Shown here: in pieces, positions 28,148-35,946 of the stretch
Numbering within the stretch: position 1 is the first letter of the stretch
How the letters are laid out: every line of letters begins with the position of its first letter
Origin: Duganella sp. Root1480D1
GTDB lineage: Bacteria > Pseudomonadota > Gammaproteobacteria > Burkholderiales > Burkholderiaceae_D
DNA: 64,000 nucleotides
NCBI RefSeq assembly: GCF_001427305.1
Contig: NZ_LMFZ01000050.1
Location: forward strand, 184,466-248,465
Direction of reading: 5' to 3'
Made by a program: the position numbers and the translations under genes
Notes under the pieces: generated by a model
Database searches by the model: none
What the model saw: the letters and a program-made list of their open reading frames with translations, nothing else
Told to the model about the DNA's origin: nothing

Positions 28148-29280
28148 TTGACGGTGCTCCGCGCCGGGAAATCGAATTTGGCCGGCTTTGCGGCCGGGAT
28201 CACCTGCGCCAGCCAGCGCCGCAGGCGGTCCTTCTGCTGCTCGGTCACGCTGCCCAGCAGCACGACCGCCACCAGGGTTGCGGCCAGCACGGCCGCCAGG
28301 TAAGCATAGCCTTTGCCCATGCCGGCCAGCAGGACTTCAAACAGCAGCACCAGCGGCAGATGGAACAGATAAATCGAAAAGGTATAGCTGGCCGCCTTGC
28401 GGATCGCCGTGCCGCAAGCCTTGAACAGGGGGTCGAAACGGGCGGCAATCGCGCGGAAGCCAAGGAAGTTCAGGCCGATCAGCAGCGCCAGCACGTAGTC
28501 GCCGAGGAAGTGCTTGGAGAAATGCAGCAAGCGGTGCAGCTCGGCGCCCAGCAGGCCGCCGCTCCAGCGCGCCAACTGTTCACCGGTATCGTGATACTGG
28601 TAGAGCGCCAGGCCCGCCAGCGAAGCAAGCCAGCAGGTCCAGCCCATGACGGCCGTCAGCCGGTAACCGCCTTGCCAGCGGTAGAGCAGCACACCCAGCG
28701 CCCAGACCGGCGCCAACAGCAGGATCTTGGGCCCGACCAGCAGGGCGGCCAAGCCCAGCCACAACCAGCGGCGGCGGCTGCTGCCGAAGCACCACAGCGA
28801 GAACAGCAGGTAATACGACATTTCATAGCACAGCGACCAGTAAGCCGAATTCGAGAACGGCATGATGGACACCAGCCACAATTCGTTGGCGAAAACCAGG
28901 CTCGCCGCCATGCGCAGCACCGGATGATCATGGGTGGTCAGGCCGCCGGCATAGTGCTGGGGATTGAGCGCGAGGCCGACCTGGTCGGCCAGCGGCGCCA
29001 ACAGCATGGCAGGCAGAGCCACCGAATAGATGCGCGCCAGGCGGCTGATCCAGAATTCGCGCGCCGTCGCTTCCTTGCCATCGGCGACAAAGGCGATCAC
29101 ATAGCCCGACAGCAGGAAAAACACCACCACCGCATTGTGGCCAACCGAATTGGACAGCAGTGGGGTATGCAGCGTCTTGGTGCTGGCAGCATGCGCCACC
29201 ATCACGGTCAGTGCAGCCAGCAGGCGCAGCAAGTCGAGGTACAGCGAAAAGCTGCGTGTCATGCCCTGCTTTTCAGCCAT
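28144..29280 (-). CDS. Acyltransferase-3 family membrane protein (O-acetylase type)
   Basis: 378 residues from the ATG at 29280, with about ten membrane segments. The family signature is present: LYLDLLRLLAALTVMVAHA at the start (with the conserved H) and a YWSLCYEMSYYLLFS segment. It would acetylate or succinylate a sugar on the lipid carrier. GAGG lies 9 nt upstream of the chosen start; an internal ATG at 29262 is the alternative. It overlaps the oxygenase stop by 8 nt and is ATGA-coupled to the flippase. Confidence 0.88.
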   Translation of the reverse strand: MAEKQGMTRSFSLYLDLLRLLAALTVMVAHAASTKTLHTPLLSNSVGHNAVVVFFLLSGYVIAFVADGKEATAREFWISRLARIYSVALPAMLLAPLADQVGLALNPQHYAGGLTTHDHPVLRMAASLVFANELWLVSIMPFSNSAYWSLCYEMSYYLLFSLWCFGSSRRRWLWLGLAALLVGPKILLLAPVWALGVLLYRWQGGYRLTAVMGWTCWLASLAGLALYQYHDTGEQLARWSGGLLGAELHRLLHFSKHFLGDYVLALLIGLNFLGFRAIAARFDPLFKACGTAIRKAASYTFSIYLFHLPLVLLFEVLLAGMGKGYAYLAAVLAATLVAVVLLGSVTEQQKDRLRRWLAQVIPAAKPAKFDFPARSTVK

Positions 29281-30172
29281 TGCGGCGCGCCTCGAAATGT
29301 TCCGAGGCGAGCGCGGTAGCGTGCTGCATGGCGGCATCGATGTGCTGGCGCCAGGCGCTCAGCGACAGCGGGTTGCTGACCTTGCGTGCCGCCAGTTGGC
29401 GCGGCAGCAGGCGCATCGCATACAGCTTTTCCGGGACTTTACGCTTGAGCACGATCAGGCCGCGGAAATTGGTCATCCACCAGTCGTCCTGCTGCAACCG
29501 CTCGACCAGGCGCGGCACCGTAAAGCTGGGGTGGTACAGGTTGAAGGCGATGGTGATGCGCTGCTGGGTGCCGCCGTAAGTCTCCACCGAATGCATCAGG
29601 CTGGCAGGAAAGAGCAGCATGCGGCCATTGCGCGGGGTCATGAAATAGTCGCGCCGCAGCGGGTCGGCATCGCGGTCGACATCGATCGCGACGAAGCTGC
29701 AATCCTCAAAACGGGTGCGGCCGCCGGCCGCCTGGCCGGCTTCGATATCGCCCACATTGACGTAGTACACGCCGGAAAAGAAGGAATGCACGCCCAAATG
29801 ATCGTGGCGCCGGTTGTAATGGCCCTGCTCGTTGACGTTGGCCCAGGCCCGGATTTTCCAGCCGGCGGCAAATTCCGCGGCATCCCGGCCGGTCTGGCGC
29901 GCCACGTATTCGGCAGCCAGGCCGGTCATGCGCTGCAGCAGGCTGCGCGCCGGCGCTTCCTGCCAATCCTGCAGGTCGGCATCGGACTGCCAGCCGCCGC
30001 GGTTGGTCTTCACGGTGCCACAACTGGTTGTGCGTCGCGCCAGTACCACATCGCGCAATTCCCGGTTCAGTTGCTCACTGTCGGGCCAATCGAAATACAT
30101 GACGGGAGACGGGAACAGCAGGTCCAGTTTGGCGCCATGCAGCGACGCCTGCTGCGGGGACGAGGGATTCAT
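29273..30172 (-). CDS. TIGR02466-like 2OG-Fe(II) oxygenase
   Basis: 299 residues. The double-stranded beta-helix core has candidate iron ligands in RRHDHLGVHS (H123/H125) and H194 in FPASLMHSV. The 2-oxoglutarate arginine is R205 in QQRITIAFN. The SGVYYVNV strand after the first His is typical of this family. The substrate is unknown; hydroxylation of a glycan, lipid or protein is possible. It is first in the minus unit oxygenase, acyltransferase, flippase, behind a good promoter, and divergent from the toroid protein. Confidence 0.75.
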   Translation of the reverse strand: MNPSSPQQASLHGAKLDLLFPSPVMYFDWPDSEQLNRELRDVVLARRTTSCGTVKTNRGGWQSDADLQDWQEAPARSLLQRMTGLAAEYVARQTGRDAAEFAAGWKIRAWANVNEQGHYNRRHDHLGVHSFFSGVYYVNVGDIEAGQAAGGRTRFEDCSFVAIDVDRDADPLRRDYFMTPRNGRMLLFPASLMHSVETYGGTQQRITIAFNLYHPSFTVPRLVERLQQDDWWMTNFRGLIVLKRKVPEKLYAMRLLPRQLAARKVSNPLSLSAWRQHIDAAMQHATALASEHFEARRNG

Positions 30173-30267
30173 GACGGTCCAGGGAGAGTGATTGCAATCA
30201 GGATAAGGGAGTTGGCTTGCTGTCGCAAGCGCCAGCGCCCCACCGCGCGCTTATCAAAACGTCCAGC

Positions 30268-30296
30268 ATATTAGCTTAATGACATTGCTCCGGCAA
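30268..30296 (-). promoter_or_regulatory. Promoter of the oxygenase-acyltransferase-flippase unit
   Basis: TTGCCG (30291-30296) and TAATAT (30268-30273) on the minus strand are 17 nt apart, giving a leader of about 85-90 nt. Confidence 0.55.
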
Positions 30297-30304
30297 TCCT
30301 GAAA

Positions 30305-30333
30305 TTGACACCAGGCAGTCCGGCTGGCATCAT
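30305..30333 (+). promoter_or_regulatory. Promoter of the toroid-acetyltransferase unit
   Basis: A consensus TTGACA (30305-30310) is followed after 17 nt by CATCAT (30328-30333), with the gene start at 30370. It is divergent from and close to the oxygenase promoter, so the two units could share regulation. Confidence 0.4.
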
Positions 30334-30369
30334 CTTGATGGTCAATTGACAACATTTAACGGAAATAAA

Positions 30370-31563
30370 ATGCTCCAGCTCCTGAGGTCGATCAAGAACA
30401 AATTCACGCCGGAGGCTCCGCTGCCGCTGGGCGCCGTTGCGGAACGCGAGGCCGACCAGCGCGGCTTGCCGGCGCAAGACCCGGGCATCGAGGCGGTGAT
30501 TGCGGCCGGCACCGACTGGCTGCGGGCGGCCCAGGACCATTCAGCCTCGGCCGACGGCGGCGTGGCGCGCGACTTCAGCCTGGTCAAGGGCTGGGCCACC
30601 TCCTATCCGGAAACCACCGGCTATATCATCCCGACCGTGATCGAGCTGGCGCGTCGCCAGCAGAGCGACGAGCTGCACCAGCGTGCGCGCCGCATGCTGG
30701 ACTGGTTCGTCGCGATCCAGTTCCCGGAAGGCGGCTTCCAGGGCGGCCGCATCGATTCCACGCCACGGGTGCCGGTCACCTTCAATACCGGACAGATTTT
30801 GCTGGGCCTGGCTGCCGGCGCCCAGGAGTACGGCGACCAGAAATATCACGACGCCATGCACCGCGCCGCCGCCTGGCTGCGCGACTCGCTCGATGAAGAC
30901 GGCTGCTGGCGCAAGCACCCTACGCCGTTTGCCAAGCCCGGCGAAAAAGCCTATGAGACCCACGTATCGTGGGGCCTGTTTGCCGCCGAGCGCGTAGCGC
31001 CCGGCCACGGCTATGGCGAAGCCGGCCTGCGCCAGGTGGCGTGGGCACTCACCAAGCAGCAGCCAAACGGCTGGTTTGCGTCGAATTGCCTGAACGACCC
31101 AATCCATCCGCTCAGCCACACCATCGGCTACGTGTTGCGCGGCGTGCTGGAAGGCTACCTGCTTTCGCAACGCCCGGAGCTGCTGGCCGCTGCCGTGCGC
31201 ACCGGCGACGCCCTGGCCGGCGTGGTCGGCGCAGACGGCTTCCTGCCTGGCCGCCTGGACAGCCAATGGAAGCCTGCGGTTGATTTCGCCTGCCTGACCG
31301 GCTCGGTGCAAAACGCCCACTGCCTGTTCCTGCTGTTCCAGCTCACCGGCCAGCAGCGCTACTTCGACGCCGCCCAGCGCCTGAACCAGTATGTACGGCG
31401 CAGCGTCAAGGTCGAGGGCCCGAAAGAAACCCGTGGCGCCGTTAAAGGCTCGTTCCCGGTCAATGGCGATTATGGCCGCTACGAGTTCCTGAACTGGGCC
31501 GTCAAGTTCTGCATCGACTCCAACCTGCTGGAACAGGATCTGCTGAAGGCACGTCATGCTTAA
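30370..31563 (+). CDS. Alpha/alpha-toroid protein, possible polysaccharide-modifying enzyme
   Basis: 397 residues from the ATG at 30370 (GGAAAT upstream). No signal peptide or membrane segment is seen. The sequence is a series of helical hairpins with repeated aromatic and Gly motifs (SYPETTGYIIPT, FPEGGFQGG, HVSWGLFAAERVA, SHTIGYVLRGVLEGYL, DFACLTGSVQNA). This resembles (alpha/alpha)6-barrel glycoside hydrolases, lyases or the C-terminal domain of glucuronyl C5-epimerases. It overlaps the acetyltransferase by 8 nt. Given the uronic-acid pathway nearby, an epimerase or lyase role is attractive but not shown. I do not recognise a named family. Confidence 0.7.
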   Translation: MLQLLRSIKNKFTPEAPLPLGAVAEREADQRGLPAQDPGIEAVIAAGTDWLRAAQDHSASADGGVARDFSLVKGWATSYPETTGYIIPTVIELARRQQSDELHQRARRMLDWFVAIQFPEGGFQGGRIDSTPRVPVTFNTGQILLGLAAGAQEYGDQKYHDAMHRAAAWLRDSLDEDGCWRKHPTPFAKPGEKAYETHVSWGLFAAERVAPGHGYGEAGLRQVAWALTKQQPNGWFASNCLNDPIHPLSHTIGYVLRGVLEGYLLSQRPELLAAAVRTGDALAGVVGADGFLPGRLDSQWKPAVDFACLTGSVQNAHCLFLLFQLTGQQRYFDAAQRLNQYVRRSVKVEGPKETRGAVKGSFPVNGDYGRYEFLNWAVKFCIDSNLLEQDLLKARHA

Positions 31564-32479
31564 GCCAGCCAAGCGCCTGGTCAAGGCCGTGCTGGAAAAG
31601 CTGCGTCGTCGCAGCAGCGCCAAGGAAGTCAAGCAAACGCAACGCCATGTCAGCCGCGAAGAACTGGTGGAAGGGCTGGCGCAGCTCGGCATTGCCAAGG
31701 GCGATGCCGTGTTCATCCACTCCTCGCTGAAAAGCCTGGGCTATGTGGAAGGCGGCGCCGCCACAGTGGTGCAAGCGCTGCAGGAAGCCGTGGGTCCGCA
31801 GGGCACGCTGGTGCTGCCCACGTACTATATGCCGGGCGGCTCGATCCGCGGCACCTGCGAGATGCAGGACTATGTGTTCGATGTGCGCAAGCACGGCACC
31901 AATATGGGCCGCCTGCCGGAAGCGTTCCTGGCCAGCGCCGGCATCGCGCGCAGCGTGCACCCGACCCACTCGGTTTCAGCCTGGGGCCGCCATGCAGCCT
32001 ACCTGACCGAAGCCCACCACCGTGCGCCGTCGGTGTTCGGCGAAGGCTCGCCGTGGCAGCGCTTTGTCGGACTGGAGAACGCCAAGGTGCTGGGCCTGGG
32101 CATTTCGATGGGCCCGGTCACCTTCTACCATGTGCTGGAAGACGCGATGGGCGACGAATTCCCAGAGCCGGTGTGGGGCGAGGAAACTTTCCGCCTGCCC
32201 TGCGTCGACCAGGCGGGGCAGCGTAGCGAAGTGCCGCTGCGCCCCTTCGACCCGGTGCTGGCAAAGCGCCGCATCGACCACGGCTCGCGCGACGATTTGC
32301 GCGCCTACTTCATGGCGGAATTCACGCGCGCCGGCCTGCTGCATGCCGGCCAGGTGGGCGAGGCGCCATCGTGGTGGATTCCCGCGCAAGGTTTCTTCGA
32401 CCACCTGCAGCGCCTGGCCGGCGAAAACCTGACCATCTACTCTACCCCGGAACAACTGGCGGCGCGGCCGCTGGCATAG
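31556..32479 (+). CDS. AAC(3)-fold N-acetyltransferase, probably glycan-modifying
   Basis: 307 residues of the antibiotic acetyltransferase (AAC(3)/YokD) fold. FIHSSLKSLGYVEGG is near residue 55, GTLVLPTYYM follows, and the family signature RSVHPTHSVSAWG is near 130. GAAGG precedes the ATG at 31556, inside an 8-nt overlap with the toroid gene. In polysaccharide loci such proteins acetylate amino sugars with acetyl-CoA, and nothing here suggests drug resistance. The 3' end overlaps the convergent acyltransferase gene by 38 nt. Confidence 0.85.
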   Translation: MLKPAKRLVKAVLEKLRRRSSAKEVKQTQRHVSREELVEGLAQLGIAKGDAVFIHSSLKSLGYVEGGAATVVQALQEAVGPQGTLVLPTYYMPGGSIRGTCEMQDYVFDVRKHGTNMGRLPEAFLASAGIARSVHPTHSVSAWGRHAAYLTEAHHRAPSVFGEGSPWQRFVGLENAKVLGLGISMGPVTFYHVLEDAMGDEFPEPVWGEETFRLPCVDQAGQRSEVPLRPFDPVLAKRRIDHGSRDDLRAYFMAEFTRAGLLHAGQVGEAPSWWIPAQGFFDHLQRLAGENLTIYSTPEQLAARPLA

Positions 32480-33434
32480 AGCTGCGGCGTGCGCTCCAGC
32501 GCGCGCCAAGCCTGATCATCGGCAATTCGACCAGGTGATAGCCCAGGCCGGTCAACACCACAAGCAGCGACAGGAAAAGACTCCATTGCCAGAACGGATG
32601 GAGCGCCTCCAGCGTGCGGAACGCCAGACCCATCAGCGGCGGATGGAACAGGTAGATGCCATAGCTGTACTTGGCGATGAACTTGCTGGCGCGGTTCAGC
32701 CAGGGCGCCGACATCTCTCGCATCCACGGCAACAGCAGGCCCACTGCAAGGCAGACCACCCAGCGCCCGTAGTTATTGGCACGCGGCTCCGCATACGCGA
32801 CAAAGCCGGCACATGCCAGTGCCAGCAGCAGCGGCCATAGCCAGCCAGGCAGCCGCTCCCTTCCCTGCAGGCGCCAGGCCAGCACGCCAGCCAGGAAGCA
32901 CGGTGCGAATTCAATTACGTTCAGGCGTGCACTGACCAAGGGCTGCAGCAAGGCCAGCGGCACGGAGAGTGCCCACAGCGCCAGTGGCCAGCGCAGCGGC
33001 CTGCGCCGCAACAGCAGGAACAACACAGGCAAGAACAGGTACATCTGCACTTCCAGGCACAGCGTCCACAGCACGGAAGACATATAGCGCGCATACACCA
33101 GGTTCTGCACCAGCAGCAGGTTGGCGGCGAGCTCGAACGGCGTCCATTGCGCATCCAGCAAGAAATAGATCCCCAACAGCGTCACCGCTGCCAGCGGATA
33201 GATGCGGCAGGCACGCTGCAGGTAGAAGGCACGGAACAGCGCGGCCCCGGCCAGTTGCTGGCGCTCCAGCGACTGCATGAGCACCAGGCTGGTGTGCACG
33301 AAGAACAGCATCACGCCCAACTGGCCCATGGCGAAGGACATCGCATTGGTGCGGATGGTGTAGCCAGCAATATGCGCCGCCAGCACCAGCAACACGGCAA
33401 CCGCGCGCAGGAAATCGAGATTCGGCTTGAGCAT
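32442..33434 (-). CDS. Acyltransferase-3 family membrane protein, copy 2 of a tandem pair
   Basis: 330 residues, about ten membrane segments, starting MLKPNLDFLRAVAVLLVLAAH with the conserved family His. It is clearly homologous to the next gene: shared GQLGVMxFFVHTSLVLMQSLERQQ, CFLxGVxAWRLQGRERLP and SKxIAKYSYGIYLF. It should O-acylate a surface sugar. The C-terminal tail (Ala/Pro-rich) overlaps the AAC(3)-like gene on the opposite strand by 38 nt. A small GTGCAGA/TCTGCAC hairpin (33453-33474) lies in the 69-nt gap to its paralogue. Confidence 0.85.
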   Translation of the reverse strand: MLKPNLDFLRAVAVLLVLAAHIAGYTIRTNAMSFAMGQLGVMLFFVHTSLVLMQSLERQQLAGAALFRAFYLQRACRIYPLAAVTLLGIYFLLDAQWTPFELAANLLLVQNLVYARYMSSVLWTLCLEVQMYLFLPVLFLLLRRRPLRWPLALWALSVPLALLQPLVSARLNVIEFAPCFLAGVLAWRLQGRERLPGWLWPLLLALACAGFVAYAEPRANNYGRWVVCLAVGLLLPWMREMSAPWLNRASKFIAKYSYGIYLFHPPLMGLAFRTLEALHPFWQWSLFLSLLVVLTGLGYHLVELPMIRLGARWSARRSSMPAAAPPVVPG

Positions 33435-33503
33435 CGTGGCTCCGGTCGCGTGGTGCAGAAACTTCAGTCTGCACGACGATCGGCGCCTAAGCTTTGCGCT
33501 GCA

Positions 33504-34493
33504 TCATGCGCCGGTAAGCTGGCTCGCGGCGACGGTCTTGCGTTCGCGCCATGTTGCGCCCAGCTTGATCATCGGGTGCTCGATCAGGTGATAGCCCAGG
33601 CAAGGGAGTGCCACCATCAGGACCCAGAACAGGCTCCACTGCAGCACCGGAGGCCAGCCGGCCAGCGTGTCGAAACACAGGGCCAACAAGGGGTAGTTGA
33701 ACAGGTAGATGCCATAGCTGTACTTGGCGATGATCTTGCTGGCATGGTTCAAGACCGGCCTGCCTAACTGGTGTACCCATGGAATGACCAGGCCCAGCAC
33801 GAGGCAAACCGACCAGCGCGCATAGAGGTTGCTGCGCGTATCGGCGAACAGGATGTAGGCAGCACTGGCGACGGCCAGGGCGAGAGGCCACACCCAGGCC
33901 GGCAGCCGTTCCCTGCCCTGCAGGCGCCAGGCGATCACGCCGCCCAGGAAACAAGGCAGATACGACAGCACGCCCATGCGCGGCGACAGCCACTGCGGCA
34001 ACATCGCGATGGGCAGCGACAGGACCCAGAACGCCAGCAGCCACTTGACCGGACGGTGTCGGAAAAACACGAACAGGAAAGGCAGCATGAAATACATCTG
34101 CACTTCCAGAGGCAGCGACCACAGCGGGTCGCTCATCAGCCTGGTGTAGGTGAGGTTCTGTGTCAGGGTCAGGTTGGTGAACAGCTCGTAGTATGTCCAC
34201 TGCTGGTCGGTGAGGAAGAAAATCCCCAGCACCAGGGTGATGGACAAGGGATAGATACGGAAGATGCGCTGGATATAGAAACGCTTGAACAGTGCAGAAC
34301 CGCTGACCTGCTGGCGCTCGAGGGATTGCATCAGTACCAGACTGGTGTGCACGAAGAAGATCATGACGCCCAACTGGCCCATCGCGTACAAAATCGGCGA
34401 CTGTTGGGGTTGCCCGATGCGGAGTACATGCGAGAACAGCACGAACAGCACTGCCACCGCGCGCAGCAGATCAAGGTTCGGTTTGTTCGTCAT
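33504..34493 (-). CDS. Acyltransferase-3 family membrane protein, copy 1 of a tandem pair
   Basis: 329 residues with the same length, topology and motifs as the gene downstream (MTNKPNLDLLRAVAVLFVLFSH start, SLERQQVSGSALFKRFY, HASKIIAKYSYGIYLFNYP). Both copies look intact, so they have diverged rather than decayed and may acylate different positions. The stretch upstream (34494-34589) is AT-rich, with TTGTAT and CAAAAT 17 nt apart as a weak minus-strand promoter candidate. It marks the border to the more AT-rich T6SS island. Confidence 0.85.
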   Translation of the reverse strand: MTNKPNLDLLRAVAVLFVLFSHVLRIGQPQQSPILYAMGQLGVMIFFVHTSLVLMQSLERQQVSGSALFKRFYIQRIFRIYPLSITLVLGIFFLTDQQWTYYELFTNLTLTQNLTYTRLMSDPLWSLPLEVQMYFMLPFLFVFFRHRPVKWLLAFWVLSLPIAMLPQWLSPRMGVLSYLPCFLGGVIAWRLQGRERLPAWVWPLALAVASAAYILFADTRSNLYARWSVCLVLGLVIPWVHQLGRPVLNHASKIIAKYSYGIYLFNYPLLALCFDTLAGWPPVLQWSLFWVLMVALPCLGYHLIEHPMIKLGATWRERKTVAASQLTGA

Positions 34494-34589
34494 GTTGCTG
34501 CACCCGGAAAGTCGAGTACATATTTTGCATCAGAATTGCAAGTTATACAATTTCGAAATTTCGATTGATGGGCGGATGCAACGCCTACG

Positions 34590-35681
34590 TTATCGCGCGG
34601 GGGCTTGGACGGTCGGGCGTAGCCGCAACGAGTTCAGGATTTTGTCCCACAGTTGGAGCATTTGCTTATCGCTCATACTGATCGGCCTAGGATCGAGGCC
34701 ACCATCGAAGTTTCCCGACTGGAGGTCGATGCGGATTTGGGGGTGAACTTCGTCACCTTGCAATCCGGGGGCCTCCCACGTGAACAGATGAGCTTGCTGA
34801 CCATGGTCGTTAGGGGCTTTCATCAACCATTCCTGGCCGGGATGGTCGCCTATCACGCGATCGCCTTCCTTGATATTGCGAATCCCACCCAGCGTCGCCC
34901 CGAGAATTCCCAGTGCGCTAAGCACGCCGGGTTTGCGGGACAACAGAGACTCAGGCGGCGCATAGATATTAAGACTGGTAGCTACATCAAGTACGATATC
35001 TGGGTGATTCTTCAACCGAAAGCGGACGTTCAAACTTTCATTTTCACTACGACCGCCGTCAGAAAATATTGCCCTGTCAACGCAAAACCCCGGGCCAGAA
35101 TTCACAGCGGGATCCTGTGCTTGCAGTATGGTTATCGCCCTCTCCATTAACTTAACCGCTAAATCCACCTTATCGGAATCCGCAGGCTTGTGAAGCAAAT
35201 ACCGTTGGCCGCTGAGCCAACGGTAGCCCGAAATGTCGACCTCCACATGCTGATTTTTACCGTCCCAGTAACCGAAAACACGATCATTTTCATCAGGTGC
35301 AGTGCTCCTCAAGAGAAGTGAAGTACCGGACTTGTGTTTGGTTTCCCGCAGCGGCTGTTCGAAAGCATCAACTTCTTGGATGAACGTGTTGTGATCCATC
35401 GATTTGCGTTCAATCGTCGCAAATCCGTACTCGTAATGGCCGCCGACATATTCCGCGTCCACAGGAATATCGATCAGGAAGCGGCCAAGACAGTGCGTAA
35501 CTGTTCGGTCATTACTAATCTCGTTCATCGTTTGCTCATTTGCACAAGTGTCTCCAGCGCAGAGCACCACCGCATAAAACGCTAGTGCCGCCCAAGTGCA
35601 AGCGCGGGATTGCTGCCTCCTTCTACCATCACCAGGCCAATCACTTTGCCGCCACCGCCATCCGCAACGTAGAAGCTTCAC
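34590..35681 (-). CDS. Tli4-type T6SS immunity protein, copy 2
   Basis: 363 residues from a GTG at 35681 that overlaps the PAAR stop (GTGA). A long basic N-region and hydrophobic stretch ending near DTCA-NE look like a signal peptide, as expected for immunity against a periplasm-acting lipase. The body shares long blocks with the gene at 35947: CxGRFLIDxPxxAEYVGGHYEYGF, GYRWLxGxRYL, NHPDIVLD, PPESLLSRKP, PGQEWLxKAPNDHGQ. This matches the Tle4-cognate immunity (Tli4) family. It ends after the shared NSLRLRPT block and lacks the C-terminal extension of its paralogue. A later ATG (residue 52) would remove the signal peptide and is less likely. Confidence 0.75.
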   Translation of the reverse strand: MKLLRCGWRWRQSDWPGDGRRRQQSRACTWAALAFYAVVLCAGDTCANEQTMNEISNDRTVTHCLGRFLIDIPVDAEYVGGHYEYGFATIERKSMDHNTFIQEVDAFEQPLRETKHKSGTSLLLRSTAPDENDRVFGYWDGKNQHVEVDISGYRWLSGQRYLLHKPADSDKVDLAVKLMERAITILQAQDPAVNSGPGFCVDRAIFSDGGRSENESLNVRFRLKNHPDIVLDVATSLNIYAPPESLLSRKPGVLSALGILGATLGGIRNIKEGDRVIGDHPGQEWLMKAPNDHGQQAHLFTWEAPGLQGDEVHPQIRIDLQSGNFDGGLDPRPISMSDKQMLQLWDKILNSLRLRPTVQAPAR

Positions 35682-35944
35682 TTTGTGCTAAAGCTTGATA
35701 TTGTGGATCGCAGTGCGGCGCCGCAGCTTGTCTTGTGGCCATCATAAGCAACCGGAATTCCGTCAATGACATGATCGGAACTTCCTTCGATGATTACGCA
35801 GACACTGTGGCCCGGCAAAGGGCAGATGCACTGATCACCGACGCGTGCGACTGGAATTCCATCAACTGTAAACCACGTCGCACTTACGCTGACGACCTTT
35901 CCGCCATGGGAGGTCGGGTCATTGAGGCGGATGACGTTAGGCAT
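35678..35944 (-). CDS. PAAR-domain T6SS tip protein
   Basis: An 88-residue stand-alone PAAR protein. It starts MPNVIRLNDPTSHGGKV, has the VARVGDQC turn, and His/Cys residues for metal binding in CPLPGHSVC and GHKTSC. PAAR proteins cap the VgrG spike of the T6SS tube. Its place between two immunity genes is unusual and suggests the downstream immunity copy was duplicated or inserted behind an older vgrG-effector-immunity-PAAR order. It is coupled to the downstream gene by a GTGA overlap and lies 2 nt from the upstream one. Confidence 0.9.
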   Translation of the reverse strand: MPNVIRLNDPTSHGGKVVSVSATWFTVDGIPVARVGDQCICPLPGHSVCVIIEGSSDHVIDGIPVAYDGHKTSCGAALRSTISSFSTK

Positions 35945-35946
35945 AC

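Noticed and set aside
31556..32479. Aminoglycoside resistance gene
   Set aside because: The AAC(3) fold is present, but the gene is embedded in a polysaccharide modification unit; family members in such loci acetylate sugars.
34500..34600. Search for a second copy of the tRNA-Arg 3' end (attachment site) at the far border of the T6SS island
   Set aside because: No direct repeat of the tRNA 3' sequence was found there and no integrase gene is present, so tRNA-mediated integration stays unproven.
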